DNA of 64,000 bases, taken from Bog-532 sp963824545 (GTDB lineage Bacteria; Actinomycetota; Actinomycetes; Streptosporangiales; Streptosporangiaceae). Below, piece after piece: positions 8,017 to 16,452 of this stretch. Where the stretch lies: positions 62,001 through 126,000 of the forward strand of contig CAWGPP010000006.1 in the NCBI GenBank assembly GCA_963824545.1, given 5' to 3'. The notes under the pieces are model-generated. The model had not been told where the DNA came from. It saw only the letters and a program-made list of their open reading frames with translations, and made no database searches. The position numbers and the translations under genes were made by a program. Positions within the stretch are counted from its first letter, which is position 1. The number at the start of each line of letters is the position of its first letter.

Positions 8017-8629
8017 CACTGAGCAGTTCGGGGCGTGCCCCTTCCCGGCTGGTGATGACCTGGTCCGCCAGCCCGTAATCGACGGCTTCCCGCGCGCTGA
8101 ACGTCTTGTCGCGGTCGGTATCCAACCGGATCTGCGACACCGGATGGCCAGTGTGCAGGCTGAGGATCTCCTCCATGTCGGCGCGGACCCGGGCCACCTC
8201 CTTGGCCTGGACGGCCAGATCGGGCAGGCTGCCCTGCGCCTGGCCCGACGGCTGGTGCAACAGCACCCGCGCGTGCCGCAGCACGGCGCGCTTGCCGGGC
8301 GCCCCCGCGGCGAGCAGCACCGCGGCCGCCGACGACGCCTGGCCCATGCAGGTCGTGGCGACGTCGGGCCGGATGTACTGCATGGTGTCGTAGATGGCGG
8401 TCATGGCGCTGTACGACCCGCCCGGCGAGTTGATGTACAGGCCGATTTCGAGGTCCGGGCTGGCGTACTCCAGGTGCAGGAGCTGGGCCATCACCACGTT
8501 GGCCACTCCGTCGTCGATCTCGGTGCCGAGGAAGATGATCCGCTCCGACAGCAGCCGCGAGTAGATGTCGTAGGCGCGCTCGACGCCGGCGGTCTTCTCG
8601 ACCACGGTGGGGATCGTGTACTGGCTCAT
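8012..8629 (-). CDS. clpP: ATP-dependent Clp protease proteolytic subunit (second gene of pair)
   Basis: A 205-residue ClpP. It has the oligomer/substrate loop IGLYINSPGGS, catalytic Ser in CMGQASSAAAVLL, catalytic His in VLLHQPSGQ and the Asp region LDTDRDKTFSAREAVDYGL. All three catalytic positions appear intact. Its ATG overlaps the stop of the upstream clpP by four bases (ATGA), so the two are translationally coupled and probably form a heteromeric tetradecamer, as actinobacterial ClpP pairs do. No clpX or trigger factor gene is adjacent, which suggests an accessory clpP3P4-type pair rather than the main pair. Confidence 0.93.
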   Translation of the reverse strand: MSQYTIPTVVEKTAGVERAYDIYSRLLSERIIFLGTEIDDGVANVVMAQLLHLEYASPDLEIGLYINSPGGSYSAMTAIYDTMQYIRPDVATTCMGQASSAAAVLLAAGAPGKRAVLRHARVLLHQPSGQAQGSLPDLAVQAKEVARVRADMEEILSLHTGHPVSQIRLDTDRDKTFSAREAVDYGLADQVITSREGARPELLSA

Positions 8630-9252
8630 GCGCCGGCCCCCGCTAGCTGGCTCGCGACCGCCGGGCGCACGTCGTCGACGCTCTCCACGATGTAGTCGAT
8701 GAACCCGTACGCCAGCGCTTCCTCCGCGCTGAACCAGCGGTCCCGCAGGCTGTCCTGCTCGACCCGCTCCACCGGCTGCCCGGTGTGCTGCGCGATCAGC
8801 CTGACCATGGTGGTCCCGGTCCGCTCCAGTTGCCCGGCGTAGATTGCGATGTCGGCGGCGGTGCCACCGAACCCGGCCGAGCCCTGGTGCATGAGGACCT
8901 GGGCGTGCGGCAGGCTGAACCGCTTGCCGGGCGTGCCCGCGCACAGCAGGAACTGGCCCATGCTCGCGGCCAGGCCCATGGCCAGCGTGCTGACGTCGTT
9001 GGGGATGAGCCGCATCGTGTCGTAGATGGCCAGGCCCGCGCTGACCGAGCCGCCCGGCGAGTTTATGTAGAGGCTGATGTCGCTGCGTGGGTCCTCGGCC
9101 GACAGCAGCAGCAGCTGGGCGCAGAGCCGGTTGGCGATCCGGTCGTCGACCTCGGCGCCGAGGACGATGATGCGTTGCTGGAGGAGCCGGGCGCTCAGTT
9201 GCTCGTCGAGCGACCCGGCGGCCAGGGCTGATTCGGCCGCGGCAGTGTGCAT
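8626..9252 (-). CDS. clpP: ATP-dependent Clp protease proteolytic subunit (first gene of pair)
   Basis: A 208-residue ClpP with SLYINSPGGSVSAGLAIYDT, catalytic Ser in GLAASMGQFLLCAG, catalytic His in VLMHQGSAGFGG and the Asp-containing QDSLRDRWFSAEEALAYGF. It is the promoter-proximal gene of the pair. The upstream region carries short direct repeats (CAGGTCTGGGCTTT, 9266-9302) and a TCTGCTG-A-CAGCAGA palindrome at 9370. Clp hydrolytic subunits need a ClpX or ClpC ATPase, which would be encoded elsewhere. Confidence 0.93.
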   Translation of the reverse strand: MHTAAAESALAAGSLDEQLSARLLQQRIIVLGAEVDDRIANRLCAQLLLLSAEDPRSDISLYINSPGGSVSAGLAIYDTMRLIPNDVSTLAMGLAASMGQFLLCAGTPGKRFSLPHAQVLMHQGSAGFGGTAADIAIYAGQLERTGTTMVRLIAQHTGQPVERVEQDSLRDRWFSAEEALAYGFIDYIVESVDDVRPAVASQLAGAGA

Positions 9253-9369
9253 GGTCTCCCTGCTCTCAGGTCTGGGCTTTCAGGTCTGGGCTTTCAGGTC
9301 TGGAGGGCGGGACCGGACTCCCGGCCCTGCCCCCACCCTGATGCGCCCGGTGTGAGCTGGCCAAAACAA

Positions 9370-9384
9370 TCTGCTGACAGCAGA
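9370..9384 (-). promoter_or_regulatory. Palindrome in the clpP promoter region (PopR-operator-like)
   Basis: TCTGCTG-A-CAGCAGA has perfect 7-bp arms and lies about 120 bp before the clpP start. It resembles the PopR operator of Streptomyces clpP3clpP4 (TCTGCC-N3-GGCAGA, quoted from memory), differing in one base per arm. It could equally serve the divergent methyltransferase gene at 9466. Confidence 0.5.
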
Positions 9385-9465
9385 CAGGGCCGCGCGCCGC
9401 CCGCGGACCAGCCAACGGAGTGGCGCGGGTGCCGGCCACCCATGCACGCGTGGCAAGCTGGCGTC

Positions 9466-10047
9466 ATGCCCGAGATGCCGCCCAGCGCCAAGGCGACCCT
9501 GACCAGCATGCCCTACCGGGTCGCGGCACGGCGGATCATCCTCCCGTGGATCCTCCAGGGCGTTGCGCCGTCCGGGGAGGGCCTGGAGATCGGGGCCGGG
9601 GTGGGCGCGATGAGCGCCCAGCTGCTGACCCTGTACCCGGCGTTCCGGATGGTCGCGACCGACTACGACACCGAGCTGGTCGCCATGGCCGAGCAGGTCC
9701 TGGCGGGTTTCGGGCGGCGGGCGAGCGTCCAGCGCGCCGACGCCGCCCAGCTGCCGTTCCCGGACGGCCGGTTCGATCTGGTCCTGTCCGCCGCCATGCT
9801 GCACCACGTCATCGAGTGGGACCAGGCGCTGGCCGAGGCGGTCCGGGTACTCCGGCCCGGCGGCCGGCTCGTCGGCTACGACATGCTCAACACAGTCCCG
9901 GCCCGCCTCATCCACCTCGGCGAACGAGACACCACCCTGCTCCGTGCCCCGCAGCTCGAAGCCGCGCTCAGCCGTCTCGGCCTGACCAATCTGGAGGCCA
10001 GAACGGCCATGGGCGGCATCGTCATGCGCTTCAGCGCCGTCAAATGA
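9466..10047 (+). CDS. Class I SAM-dependent methyltransferase
   Basis: About 193 residues with the Rossmann motifs of class I methyltransferases: GLEIGAGVGAMSAQLL (SAM-binding glycine motif), VATDYDTELVAMA (acidic ribose ligand), DAAQLPFPDGRFDLVLSAAML (motif IV region) and VLRPGGRLVGYDML. It is closest to the Methyltransf_11 group; the substrate is unknown. The ATG at 9466 has CAAGCT six bases upstream and no ribosome site, so the message may be leaderless. An in-frame ATG at 9442 is less likely. Confidence 0.85.
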   Translation: MPEMPPSAKATLTSMPYRVAARRIILPWILQGVAPSGEGLEIGAGVGAMSAQLLTLYPAFRMVATDYDTELVAMAEQVLAGFGRRASVQRADAAQLPFPDGRFDLVLSAAMLHHVIEWDQALAEAVRVLRPGGRLVGYDMLNTVPARLIHLGERDTTLLRAPQLEAALSRLGLTNLEARTAMGGIVMRFSAVK

Positions 10048-10182
10048 CGGCGCCGCTGGTCGTGCGGGATCTGGCGAACCCCGCAGAGGCCATGCGGACA
10101 CGTACGGGCGATTATGGTGACGCGGCGGGCATGCATTAGTGCACGATCGAGGGAAACGTGCCTGCCATGTAAGGAGGGTCCC

Positions 10183-10605
10183 TTGCCGATGGACGGTCTG
10201 TCCCTGACCCCCGTGGAACTCGACTATCTCCGCAGCCAGCGGCTCGGCCGCCTCGCCACCGTGGACGGCGGCGGCGCCCCGCAGAACAACCCGGTGGGCT
10301 TCTTCATCGACGAGGCCACCAGCCAGGTGCTTATCGGCGGCTTCAACCTGGCCCAGAGCCGGAAGTTCCGCAACCTGGACGCCAACCCGCAGGTGGCCTT
10401 CGTCGTTGACGACCTCGCGTCGGTGGACCCGTGGCCCCCGCGCGGGATCGAGATGCGCGGGCGGGCCGAAGGCCTCACCGACGCCGACCCGCCGGTGCCG
10501 GGCTTCAGCCGCGAGCTGATCCGCATCACACCGCACTGGATCGGCAGCTGGGGCCTGGAGCCCGGCACGTCCTACCGCATGACGATCCGCCGCGCCGCAG
10601 GCTGA
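10183..10605 (+). CDS. PPOX-class F420-dependent oxidoreductase family protein
   Basis: About 140 residues of the split-barrel flavin/F420-binding fold: ELDYLRSQRLGRLATVDGGG, then NNPVGFFIDE, ARSRKF-like AQSRKFRNLDANPQVAFVVDD and a C-terminal ITPHWIGSWGLEP. This pattern is typical of small actinobacterial F420-dependent or pyridoxamine-oxidase-like reductases. A strong AAGGAGG lies 5 bp before a TTG at 10183 and 11 bp before the in-frame ATG at 10189, so the TTG is chosen. The substrate is not predictable. Confidence 0.85.
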   Translation: MPMDGLSLTPVELDYLRSQRLGRLATVDGGGAPQNNPVGFFIDEATSQVLIGGFNLAQSRKFRNLDANPQVAFVVDDLASVDPWPPRGIEMRGRAEGLTDADPPVPGFSRELIRITPHWIGSWGLEPGTSYRMTIRRAAG

Positions 10606-10777
10606 CCGGCCCGCCCCGGATCATCCGCGCGGGCTGGCCCCGCTCAGCCCGCGGCCACGCCGGGAGCGAGCACGGCCTCATACTTACCGGAATGGAACGC
10701 GGCGCCAAGGGCCGTGATCGACCGGAGCACACGCGCCCCGGTATCTTCGCCGTCGCGTTCCTGGCCGGACGTGACAC

Positions 10778-10806
10778 GGCGTCCCCGGGAAGATCCCGGG
10801 GACGCC
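10778..10806. terminator. Bidirectional hairpin terminator
   Basis: GGCGTCCCCGGGA-AGA-TCCCGGGGACGCC is a perfect 13-bp stem with a 3-base loop. It sits between the convergent oxidoreductase (ends 10605) and the secreted protein gene (ends 10871). There is no T tract, as is usual in high-GC actinomycetes. Confidence 0.8.
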
Positions 10807-10870
10807 GCGTCATGAAGGTGGACCGCTAGCGGACCCGTCTAGCTGCGATCAGGAGCAACCTTGACGGAAC

Positions 10871-12457
10871 TCACGTTCCGGAGGGGTTCATGATCATGTG
10901 GTGCGGACGGCCCACCCGGTGGCCGGGGGCCGGCTGGCCGGTGCCGCCCGCCTGGGTGGTGGGCGCGGTGGTCGGCGCCGGCGTGGCGGCCGCGGGGGTC
11001 GCCGTCTGCTGGGTAGTGGTGAACGTGGCCGCGATGGCCGCGCCGTTACCGTCCAGCGTGACCGTCACCGGGTTCTTCAGCCCGAAGTTCTGGCAGTTGA
11101 GGTTGGTGAAGGACATCAGCAGCCGGTTGGCCATGAACGTGAGCAGGTTGTTGCCGACGGTCGGCACCGGAGAGGCCCCGGTGGCCAGCAGCGTCTGGTT
11201 GTTGGCCAGGAACGGGGTCTGGACGTTGACCATGTTCTGGCAGTAGTTCTGCGGGCTGTCCGCCGCGTTGTTGGCGTTGCTGATCGGCGGCTGGCCCACG
11301 TTGCTGCGGTAGAGGTTGGTCTTGGTCGCGCTGAAGGCGTTGTTGACCAGGACCATCTCGTCGTTCTCCGGCACCAGGGCGATCGGCGGCGCCGGGTTCT
11401 TGGCCGCGGACAGCTCGTCCAGGGCCTGCGACGAGCCCTGCGCTCCGGCCTGGGACAGGTCCGGCGCCGTGAACGGGGTGCAGCCGATGGTCGGGTCGAT
11501 GAACCCGTCGAGCAGGATGTTGTCGCTGCCGTTGTTGATCTTCTGCGCGGTGCCCATCGCGGCCTGGTTCTTCGCGTTGAACTGCGCGGTCTGGCCGGTG
11601 CCGTTCAGCAGGTACGTGGTGGTCACGTTGTCGCTCTGGTCCTGGTCGATCATCTGGAACGACCGGGTGGTCGGGCAGGCCAGGCCGGGGGCCTTGGTCG
11701 CCGTACCGGCAGCCAGGGTGTTGGTCAGCTTGCCCTGGGCCTCGGCCTGCGCCGCGGCCCGGAAGAACTGGGTGCCGTTGCAGAACGACACCTGGCCGAA
11801 GATCGACCCGTTCAGGCCGTTGACGCAGTTGCCCTGCCGGAGCGCGTTCCGGGTGGCGCCGACCTGGGTCAGGTTGGTGCCGTTGAACCCGAAGTCGATG
11901 GTGACGACCGCGCCCGCGGGCAGCGTCGGCACGACCGGGGGTGCGGCGGCCGTCGTGCCCTTGGTGATGACCAGCGGCTCGTACACCGACAGCGCGCCGG
12001 TGGCCGGATCGAGGATCGTCGCCTGGACGAACGCGCCCAGGTTGGCGAAGTTGGCCATCGTGCACCCGGAAGCGGCCGGGGTCATCCCGTTCGGCCCGGT
12101 GAGCTGATACGGCGTCGACAGGCCCTGAGCGGTCAGCGGGTTCGCCGGGACCACGATGTCGCAGCTCACGTTGGCCGCGGCGGCCGCGGCGGGCGCGGCG
12201 GCCGCGGCGGGCGCGGCGGCCGCGGCGGTCGGGGCGGCGCTGGCCACCGCGGACGCGCTGGCGCTGCCGCTCGCGCTGGGGCTGGCGGTCGCGCCCGTCG
12301 CCGCCTGCTGGATCGTCGTGCTCGACGGCCCGCCGGTGAAGGCCAGGACGGCTCCCAGCGTCAGGCCCAGTGCCATCGGGATGGCGAGGGGCACCGCAAT
12401 GCGCGCCGCGCGGCTCTGTGGGCGGCGGCGCCATGCGGGCCTATGCCCGGTGCGCAT
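10871..12457 (-). CDS. Secreted actinobacterial protein of unknown function
   Basis: The 528-residue product starts with a basic segment and one hydrophobic helix (IPMALGLTLGAVLAFTGG, residues about 27-45), a signal peptide or anchor. An Ala/Ser linker (about 50-95) follows, then a large extracellular domain with paired cysteines (VSCDIVV, SGCTMANF, GNCVNG, VSFCNGTQFF, LACPTT, IGCTPF, YCQNM, LNCQNF) and many Asn/Gln/Thr. A second low-complexity linker (TPAAATPAPTTAPTT) and a basic His-rich tail close it. I recognise no catalytic motif. The start has GGAGGTGG upstream. The eight or so cysteines and the composition suggest a disulfide-stabilised beta-rich exported protein. Confidence 0.7.
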   Translation of the reverse strand: MRTGHRPAWRRRPQSRAARIAVPLAIPMALGLTLGAVLAFTGGPSSTTIQQAATGATASPSASGSASASAVASAAPTAAAAAPAAAAAPAAAAAANVSCDIVVPANPLTAQGLSTPYQLTGPNGMTPAASGCTMANFANLGAFVQATILDPATGALSVYEPLVITKGTTAAAPPVVPTLPAGAVVTIDFGFNGTNLTQVGATRNALRQGNCVNGLNGSIFGQVSFCNGTQFFRAAAQAEAQGKLTNTLAAGTATKAPGLACPTTRSFQMIDQDQSDNVTTTYLLNGTGQTAQFNAKNQAAMGTAQKINNGSDNILLDGFIDPTIGCTPFTAPDLSQAGAQGSSQALDELSAAKNPAPPIALVPENDEMVLVNNAFSATKTNLYRSNVGQPPISNANNAADSPQNYCQNMVNVQTPFLANNQTLLATGASPVPTVGNNLLTFMANRLLMSFTNLNCQNFGLKNPVTVTLDGNGAAIAATFTTTQQTATPAAATPAPTTAPTTQAGGTGQPAPGHRVGRPHHMIMNPSGT

Positions 12458-12776
12458 TCAATCCACCTCCATGATGTTTCGGTAAGGCTCCCGTGCGAAC
12501 ACGCTAGACCTGCCGGGCACGCAATAACGCCGAAATCAGAACGGTAATATCTCCGTCCGCTTCGCCCTGTTTTCACGCCCGAAATATGAGAACTCAATTA
12601 CCAACTTCTAACGCCCCACGTCGGCGCGGGGACTACGACGCGCGGGTAAATCTTTCGTCCTTATTACGTGCCGCGGATTTTGCGTCCGTTGCCCGTTATC
12701 CGCGGGCCACCCGCAGCAGCGGGCCGGGCCCCGGCGCCGCGGCGGGCGCCCGGCCCGCATGCGGCCCGGTGCGGTC
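12458..12776. other. Intergenic region upstream of the secreted protein gene
   Basis: This 319-bp stretch contains an AT-richer patch at about 12530-12620, where the promoter of the leftward secreted-protein gene probably lies. The rest is GC-rich sequence before the serine protease remnant. I see no gene in it. Confidence 0.5.
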
Positions 12777-13041
12777 TCAGCGCGCCAGCTGCCGGGCGGC
12801 GGCGAGAGCCTCGTCGATGGGCACCGCGTAGCTGGTGCCGTCCGGCGCCCCGGCCAGGTCGATGCCGATCACCTGGCCGGCCGGGCTGACCAGGGGGCTG
12901 CCCGCGCTCTGGCCGGGGAGGAACCGGGGCGTCGCCCGTATCAGCCCCGCCACCCGGTGGCCGCCGATGACCGCGGCCGCGCCGGTACCGCCGACCGTGC
13001 CGATCTCCGGGCTGAAGGCCCGGCCGCTCGCGGCCGCGTCT
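12777..13041 (-). pseudogene. C-terminal remnant of a trypsin-like (HtrA/S1C-type) serine protease
   Basis: The minus-strand frame ending at TGA 12777-12779 encodes AAAVIGGHRVAGLIRATPRF, then LPGQSAGSPLVSPAGQVIGI and TSYAVPIDEALAAARQLA. The GQSAGSPL segment is the nucleophile-serine loop of trypsin-fold proteases, and the rest is the end of the C-terminal barrel. No start codon precedes it in frame, and the catalytic His and Asp region is absent, replaced by unrelated basic sequence. It is therefore the surviving quarter of a protease gene. Confidence 0.6.
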
Positions 13042-13506
13042 TGATGGGCATTTACGCCCGGGTCGCCGGGCTCTTGGTTGTTTCCCCGGCGCCGGTACTG
13101 TCCAGCGGCCCGCCGCCGCTCACGTCGTCCTGGATATCTTCCGTCCTGCGTCAGATACCGGGACGGCCGGGAGGCGGCCCGCGGGATGAATGACCGGTTT
13201 CGCTCTGCCGTTTATCATCCACAAGATCGCAGCCGTACAGGATCGTTTGCGCGAATTCACATAGCGTCATCCGCTATCACGGAGTGATAACTTCCGTGGT
13301 TTGCCCATGCGCCGCCGGCAGGCTGCCTGGCGGCGGCCGGCGCGATTGGGCGGTACCTGCCACCGGCTACACGGCTGCGGCGGCGTTCCGGTTCATCCCG
13401 GATCGCGGCCCACACCGTGGCCGCTGGTTAACGGCGTCCCGTGCGGGGACAATGGGCGCAGGTCGCAGGGCTCTGGCGAGCCACAACCGGAAAGGGGGAG
13501 GGGAGC
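13042..13506. other. Intergenic region with a short inverted repeat
   Basis: No gene is evident in these 465 bp. TATCAC-GGA-GTGATA (13275-13289) is a perfect 6-bp inverted repeat in an AT-richer patch. It could be an operator for the rightward AraC-VOC pair that starts at 13507. Confidence 0.4.
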
Positions 13507-14097
13507 ATGATCTGCGAATCGGCGCGGCACCGGCCGCCGCGGGCGCTCCGCCCGCTGGTGGCGTGGTACTCGGGGTACCGGCAGGAGGGGGTGCCCGCGG
13601 CCCGGCACCGCGGCCTGCCCTCGCCGTACCTGACGCTGATCATCACGCTGGACGACCCGCTGACGGTCGCGGCCCACCCGGATCCGCGCCAGCCCGCCAG
13701 TCGGCACGGCGTCCTGGTCGGCGGCCTGCACGTCGCCCCGGCGCTGGTCACCCACGAGGGCCGCCAGTCCGGCATCCAGCTGCAGGTCACCCCGGCCGGC
13801 GCGCGTGCCCTGTTCGGCGTACCGGCCGCATCGCTGGCCGGCCTGGACCTGGAGGCGGACGACGTGCTCGGCGCGTTCGCGGCCGAGCTGCACGACCGGG
13901 CCCGCCGGCGGCTGCAGCAGCGCGTCGCGGGCGGCGCCGCGCCCGCGCTGGCCGAGCTCGCCGCCGACGGCGGTTTCAGCGATCAGGCCCACCTGGCCCG
14001 CGAGTTCCGCGAGCTCGCTGGCTGCGCGCCGAGCCGCTGGCTGGCCGAGGAGTTCCGAAACGTTCAAGCCGCGGCGCCCGGGCGGGGGAGAGGATGA
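13507..14097 (+). CDS. AraC-family-like regulator lacking the first helix-turn-helix
   Basis: The 196-residue product has an AraC-type N-terminal sensing domain (PPRALRPLVAWYSGYRQEG, LPSPYLTLIITLDDP, SGIQLQVTPAGARALFGVPA). Only the second DNA-binding helix pair remains (LAADGGFSDQAHLAREFREL, then GCAPSRWLAEEF). In full-length relatives about 50 residues holding the first helix-turn-helix lie between the sensing domain and this segment; here RRRLQQRVAGG joins them directly. The frame is intact, so a shortened protein can be made. The start follows a GGGGAGGGG ribosome site. Its stop overlaps the VOC gene start (ATGA). Confidence 0.75.
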   Translation: MICESARHRPPRALRPLVAWYSGYRQEGVPAARHRGLPSPYLTLIITLDDPLTVAAHPDPRQPASRHGVLVGGLHVAPALVTHEGRQSGIQLQVTPAGARALFGVPAASLAGLDLEADDVLGAFAAELHDRARRRLQQRVAGGAAPALAELAADGGFSDQAHLAREFRELAGCAPSRWLAEEFRNVQAAAPGRGRG

Positions 14098-14525
14098 CGG
14101 GCATGAGCGATCACACACCACCACCTCAGGTATGGCCGACACTCCGCGCCCGGGACGCCCTCGGGCTGATCACGTTCCTGGTGGACGCCTTCGGCTTCGA
14201 GGAGACCGCCGTCTACGCCGATGGTGACCGGGTGCACCACGCGCAGCTGTCGTGGCCGCCCGGCGGCGGGATCATGCTCGGTTCGGCACGGCCGCCCGGC
14301 GAGGACGACGCCTGGCCGGTGCCGCCGGGCAGCTTCGGCTGCTACGTCGTCACCGACGATCCGGACGCGCTCTTCGCCCGGGCCTCCGCCGCGGGCGCGG
14401 AGATCCTGGCCGGCCTGCACGAAACCGACTACGGCTCCCGGGACTTCGCCGTCCGTGATCCGGAGGGCAACCGCTGGTCGTTCGGCACCTACCGCGGCGA
14501 GCCGCGCAAGGGGACGGCGGGCTGA
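14094..14525 (+). CDS. VOC family protein (glyoxalase/bleomycin-resistance fold)
   Basis: A 143-residue vicinal-oxygen-chelate protein: WPTLRARDALGLITFLVDAF at the start, VHHAQLSWPPGGGIMLGSAR in the middle and RDFAVRDPEGNRWSFGTYRG at the end. The metal-binding pattern (His near residue 47, Glu in DPEGNRWSFG) fits a glyoxalase-like or sequestration protein. It overlaps the AraC-like gene by four bases and is probably its regulated partner. The substrate is unknown. Confidence 0.85.
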   Translation: MTGMSDHTPPPQVWPTLRARDALGLITFLVDAFGFEETAVYADGDRVHHAQLSWPPGGGIMLGSARPPGEDDAWPVPPGSFGCYVVTDDPDALFARASAAGAEILAGLHETDYGSRDFAVRDPEGNRWSFGTYRGEPRKGTAG

Positions 14526-14741
14526 CCGGCCCGACGTTCGCCAGGCGGCCCCCGTCCGCCCGCATATACGGACAAACCTCGGTCGCCGGACACGGAACCA
14601 CATCGCGGGTGACCCTCAGTTACCACTTTGATAACGCTTAGTGCATGATGGACTATGTGGCGTCGGCGTGTTCTGCTGTACGTGCGCGGGTCAGCGTCGA
14701 GACGCAGCCATCAGCGGATATCGCGAGAAAAGGTGGGAAAC

Positions 14742-15242
14742 ATGGCCATCCAGATATCGCCCACCGGACGCATCCTGGTGGGCACCGACGGGTCGCCAGC
14801 ATCCGTCGCCGCCGTGCGGTGGGCAGGCCGCGAAGCGCAACTGCGAGGTATGCGGGTGCACGTGGTCTACGTCCGGGACATGCGCCGCTCTTCGCCGGCG
14901 CACTATGCGCCGCAGCCGCGGGCGGCCGAGGGAACCGGCCCGGCGGCGGGCGAGTCCACCCTGAAACAGGTCGTGCGTGAGGCTTTCGGCGCGCAGTCGG
15001 ACGGCGTCCAGATGGAACTAGCCGACGGCCCGCCCGCGCGCGTGCTGCTGGAGCGCTCGGTCGGCGCGGAGATGCTGGTCCTGGGCAGCGCCCGGCATGG
15101 CGGGGGACAGAGCGCGCCCGCCCTGCAGGGCAAGGCCGCGCTCGGTCCCGTGGCCCGGGACTGCCTGCACGCCGCGCCCTGCCCGGTCGTGGTCGTGCGC
15201 TCCGGCGACGTCCGGTCCCCGGCCGAGTCCGCGCACGCGTAG
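14742..15242 (+). CDS. Universal stress protein
   Basis: A 166-residue UspA-fold protein starting MAIQISPTGRILVGTDGSPA. The second half has LVLGSARHGGGQSAPALQGK and DCLHAAPCPVVVVR. The nucleotide loop is altered: G-S-A-R-H-G-G-G stands in place of the usual G-x2-G-x9-G(S/T), so ATP binding is uncertain. The ATG at 14742 follows AAGGTGGG; upstream in-frame starts would add an unlikely leader. It is monocistronic. Confidence 0.85.
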   Translation: MAIQISPTGRILVGTDGSPASVAAVRWAGREAQLRGMRVHVVYVRDMRRSSPAHYAPQPRAAEGTGPAAGESTLKQVVREAFGAQSDGVQMELADGPPARVLLERSVGAEMLVLGSARHGGGQSAPALQGKAALGPVARDCLHAAPCPVVVVRSGDVRSPAESAHA

Positions 15243-15321
15243 CCCCAGCCCGTTACATATCCCCACACCGGTCAGGACCGGTATCCGGCCTACCGCCAGG
15301 ACCGGCATCGGGCCCGCGCCG

Positions 15322-15897
15322 TCAGGTCCGGTGCCCGGTCCACCGCGGCGCGACGGCGCGCCACTCCGCGTCCCAGGCGTTCATCCGCCGGCGCTGCAGG
15401 ACCCGCTTGATCAGGGCCATCGCGCTGAGCAGCGTGACCGCCACGGCGAGCATGGCCAGGGCGACCGCGACGAAGACGTCGCCGATCACCTGGCTGCGGC
15501 CCGCCGGCGCCGGGATGGGATGGCCGGCATCCACCCGCGCCTGCACCCCGCTGCCTTTTGGTGCGAGGTTCGCGTACGGGTCCGGCGTACCGGCCGCGGG
15601 CGCCGGCGCGGGCAGCACGGCCTGGACGGCCTGGACGGAGGGCGCGGCCGCGGCCTGCGCGCGGATCAGATCGCGGTTCTCGGCGATCTGTCCGGCCGTG
15701 ATCCCGGCGGCCGGGACCGCGATCAGCAGCAGCACGCCGGCCATCAGCCGGACGGCGGTCTCCGCCCGGTCTATGCGCCGGCGCAGCGGGTTGCGGCCGT
15801 AGCCGGGCCGGCGAGCCCAGCCGGCCAGTCGACCGTGCACGGAACGGACTGTAAGCGGAACGGGGGCCAGATGCCTGGCCAAAGCCGGAACCGGCAC
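15322..15897 (-). CDS. Rv1733c-family two-helix membrane protein
   Basis: The product has the Rv1733c-like layout: NPLRRRIDRAETAVRLMAGV starting the first membrane helix, an extracytoplasmic Ala/Pro-rich segment, a second helix (VFVAVALAMLAVAVTLLSAM), and a C-terminal WDAEWRAVAPRWTGHR. In mycobacteria this family belongs to dormancy regulons, but its function is unknown. The chosen GTG at 15897 lies 7 bp after the upstream marR stop, with GGGAG in front of it. The longer frame would overlap marR. Confidence 0.75.
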   Translation of the reverse strand: MPVPALARHLAPVPLTVRSVHGRLAGWARRPGYGRNPLRRRIDRAETAVRLMAGVLLLIAVPAAGITAGQIAENRDLIRAQAAAAPSVQAVQAVLPAPAPAAGTPDPYANLAPKGSGVQARVDAGHPIPAPAGRSQVIGDVFVAVALAMLAVAVTLLSAMALIKRVLQRRRMNAWDAEWRAVAPRWTGHRT

Positions 15898-15904
15898 GGA
15901 TATG

Positions 15905-16396
15905 TCACTCCCAGCCGAGCGGTGCCGCGTCGTTGGCGGGCGGCTCACCAGCGGCCTCCGAGAAGGCCCGCAGCGCCGTGACCAGCCCGGTCCGTTGCCG
16001 GGGCGGCATACGCGCCACGATCGCGGCGATCTCCTTGCGGCGGTTCGTGGTCACCTGGTCGACGATCAGCCGCCCGGCCGCGGTGAGGCGAAGGCGGACC
16101 TCCCGGCGGCTTTCCGGATTGACCTCACGGCTGACGAGCCCGGCCGCGGTGAGCCGGTCCACCATCCGCATCGCGGTGGAGGGGTTGACCGCGAGCCGCT
16201 CAGCCAGCGTCACCAGCTTGCTCTCGGCGCGCCCGGCCAGCACGACCAGCATACGGAACTGGGGCAGCGTGACGCGTTCCCCGGCGGTGCCGAGCGAGCG
16301 CGCCGACACGGAAACCAGCAGGCGGGACGCGGTCAGGACCGCAGCGGTGACCGCTTCCACGTCCTCGGCGTCGATGTCGACGGCGCTCTCATGCAC
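15905..16396 (-). CDS. MarR family transcriptional regulator
   Basis: The winged-helix core is evident: LPQFRMLVVLAGRAESKLVT, then LAERLAVNPSTAMRMVDRL, TAAGLVSREVNPESRREVRL and RLTAAGRLIVDQVTTNRRKE. The GTG at 16396 is preferred because the longer frame to 16486 would add low-complexity sequence overlapping the STAS gene. It is followed closely by the Rv1733c-type membrane protein, which may be its target. Confidence 0.85.
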   Translation of the reverse strand: MHESAVDIDAEDVEAVTAAVLTASRLLVSVSARSLGTAGERVTLPQFRMLVVLAGRAESKLVTLAERLAVNPSTAMRMVDRLTAAGLVSREVNPESRREVRLRLTAAGRLIVDQVTTNRRKEIAAIVARMPPRQRTGLVTALRAFSEAAGEPPANDAAPLGWE

Positions 16397-16452
16397 AGCC
16401 CCAGTATGGAGATGGCGTGTTTCGTGCGCTATGACCGCGCCCGCGCGAGCCC

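Noticed and set aside
10898..12547. A 549-codon plus-strand frame
   Set aside because: It is exactly antisense to the secreted protein gene, which has a signal peptide, ribosome site and cysteine pattern.
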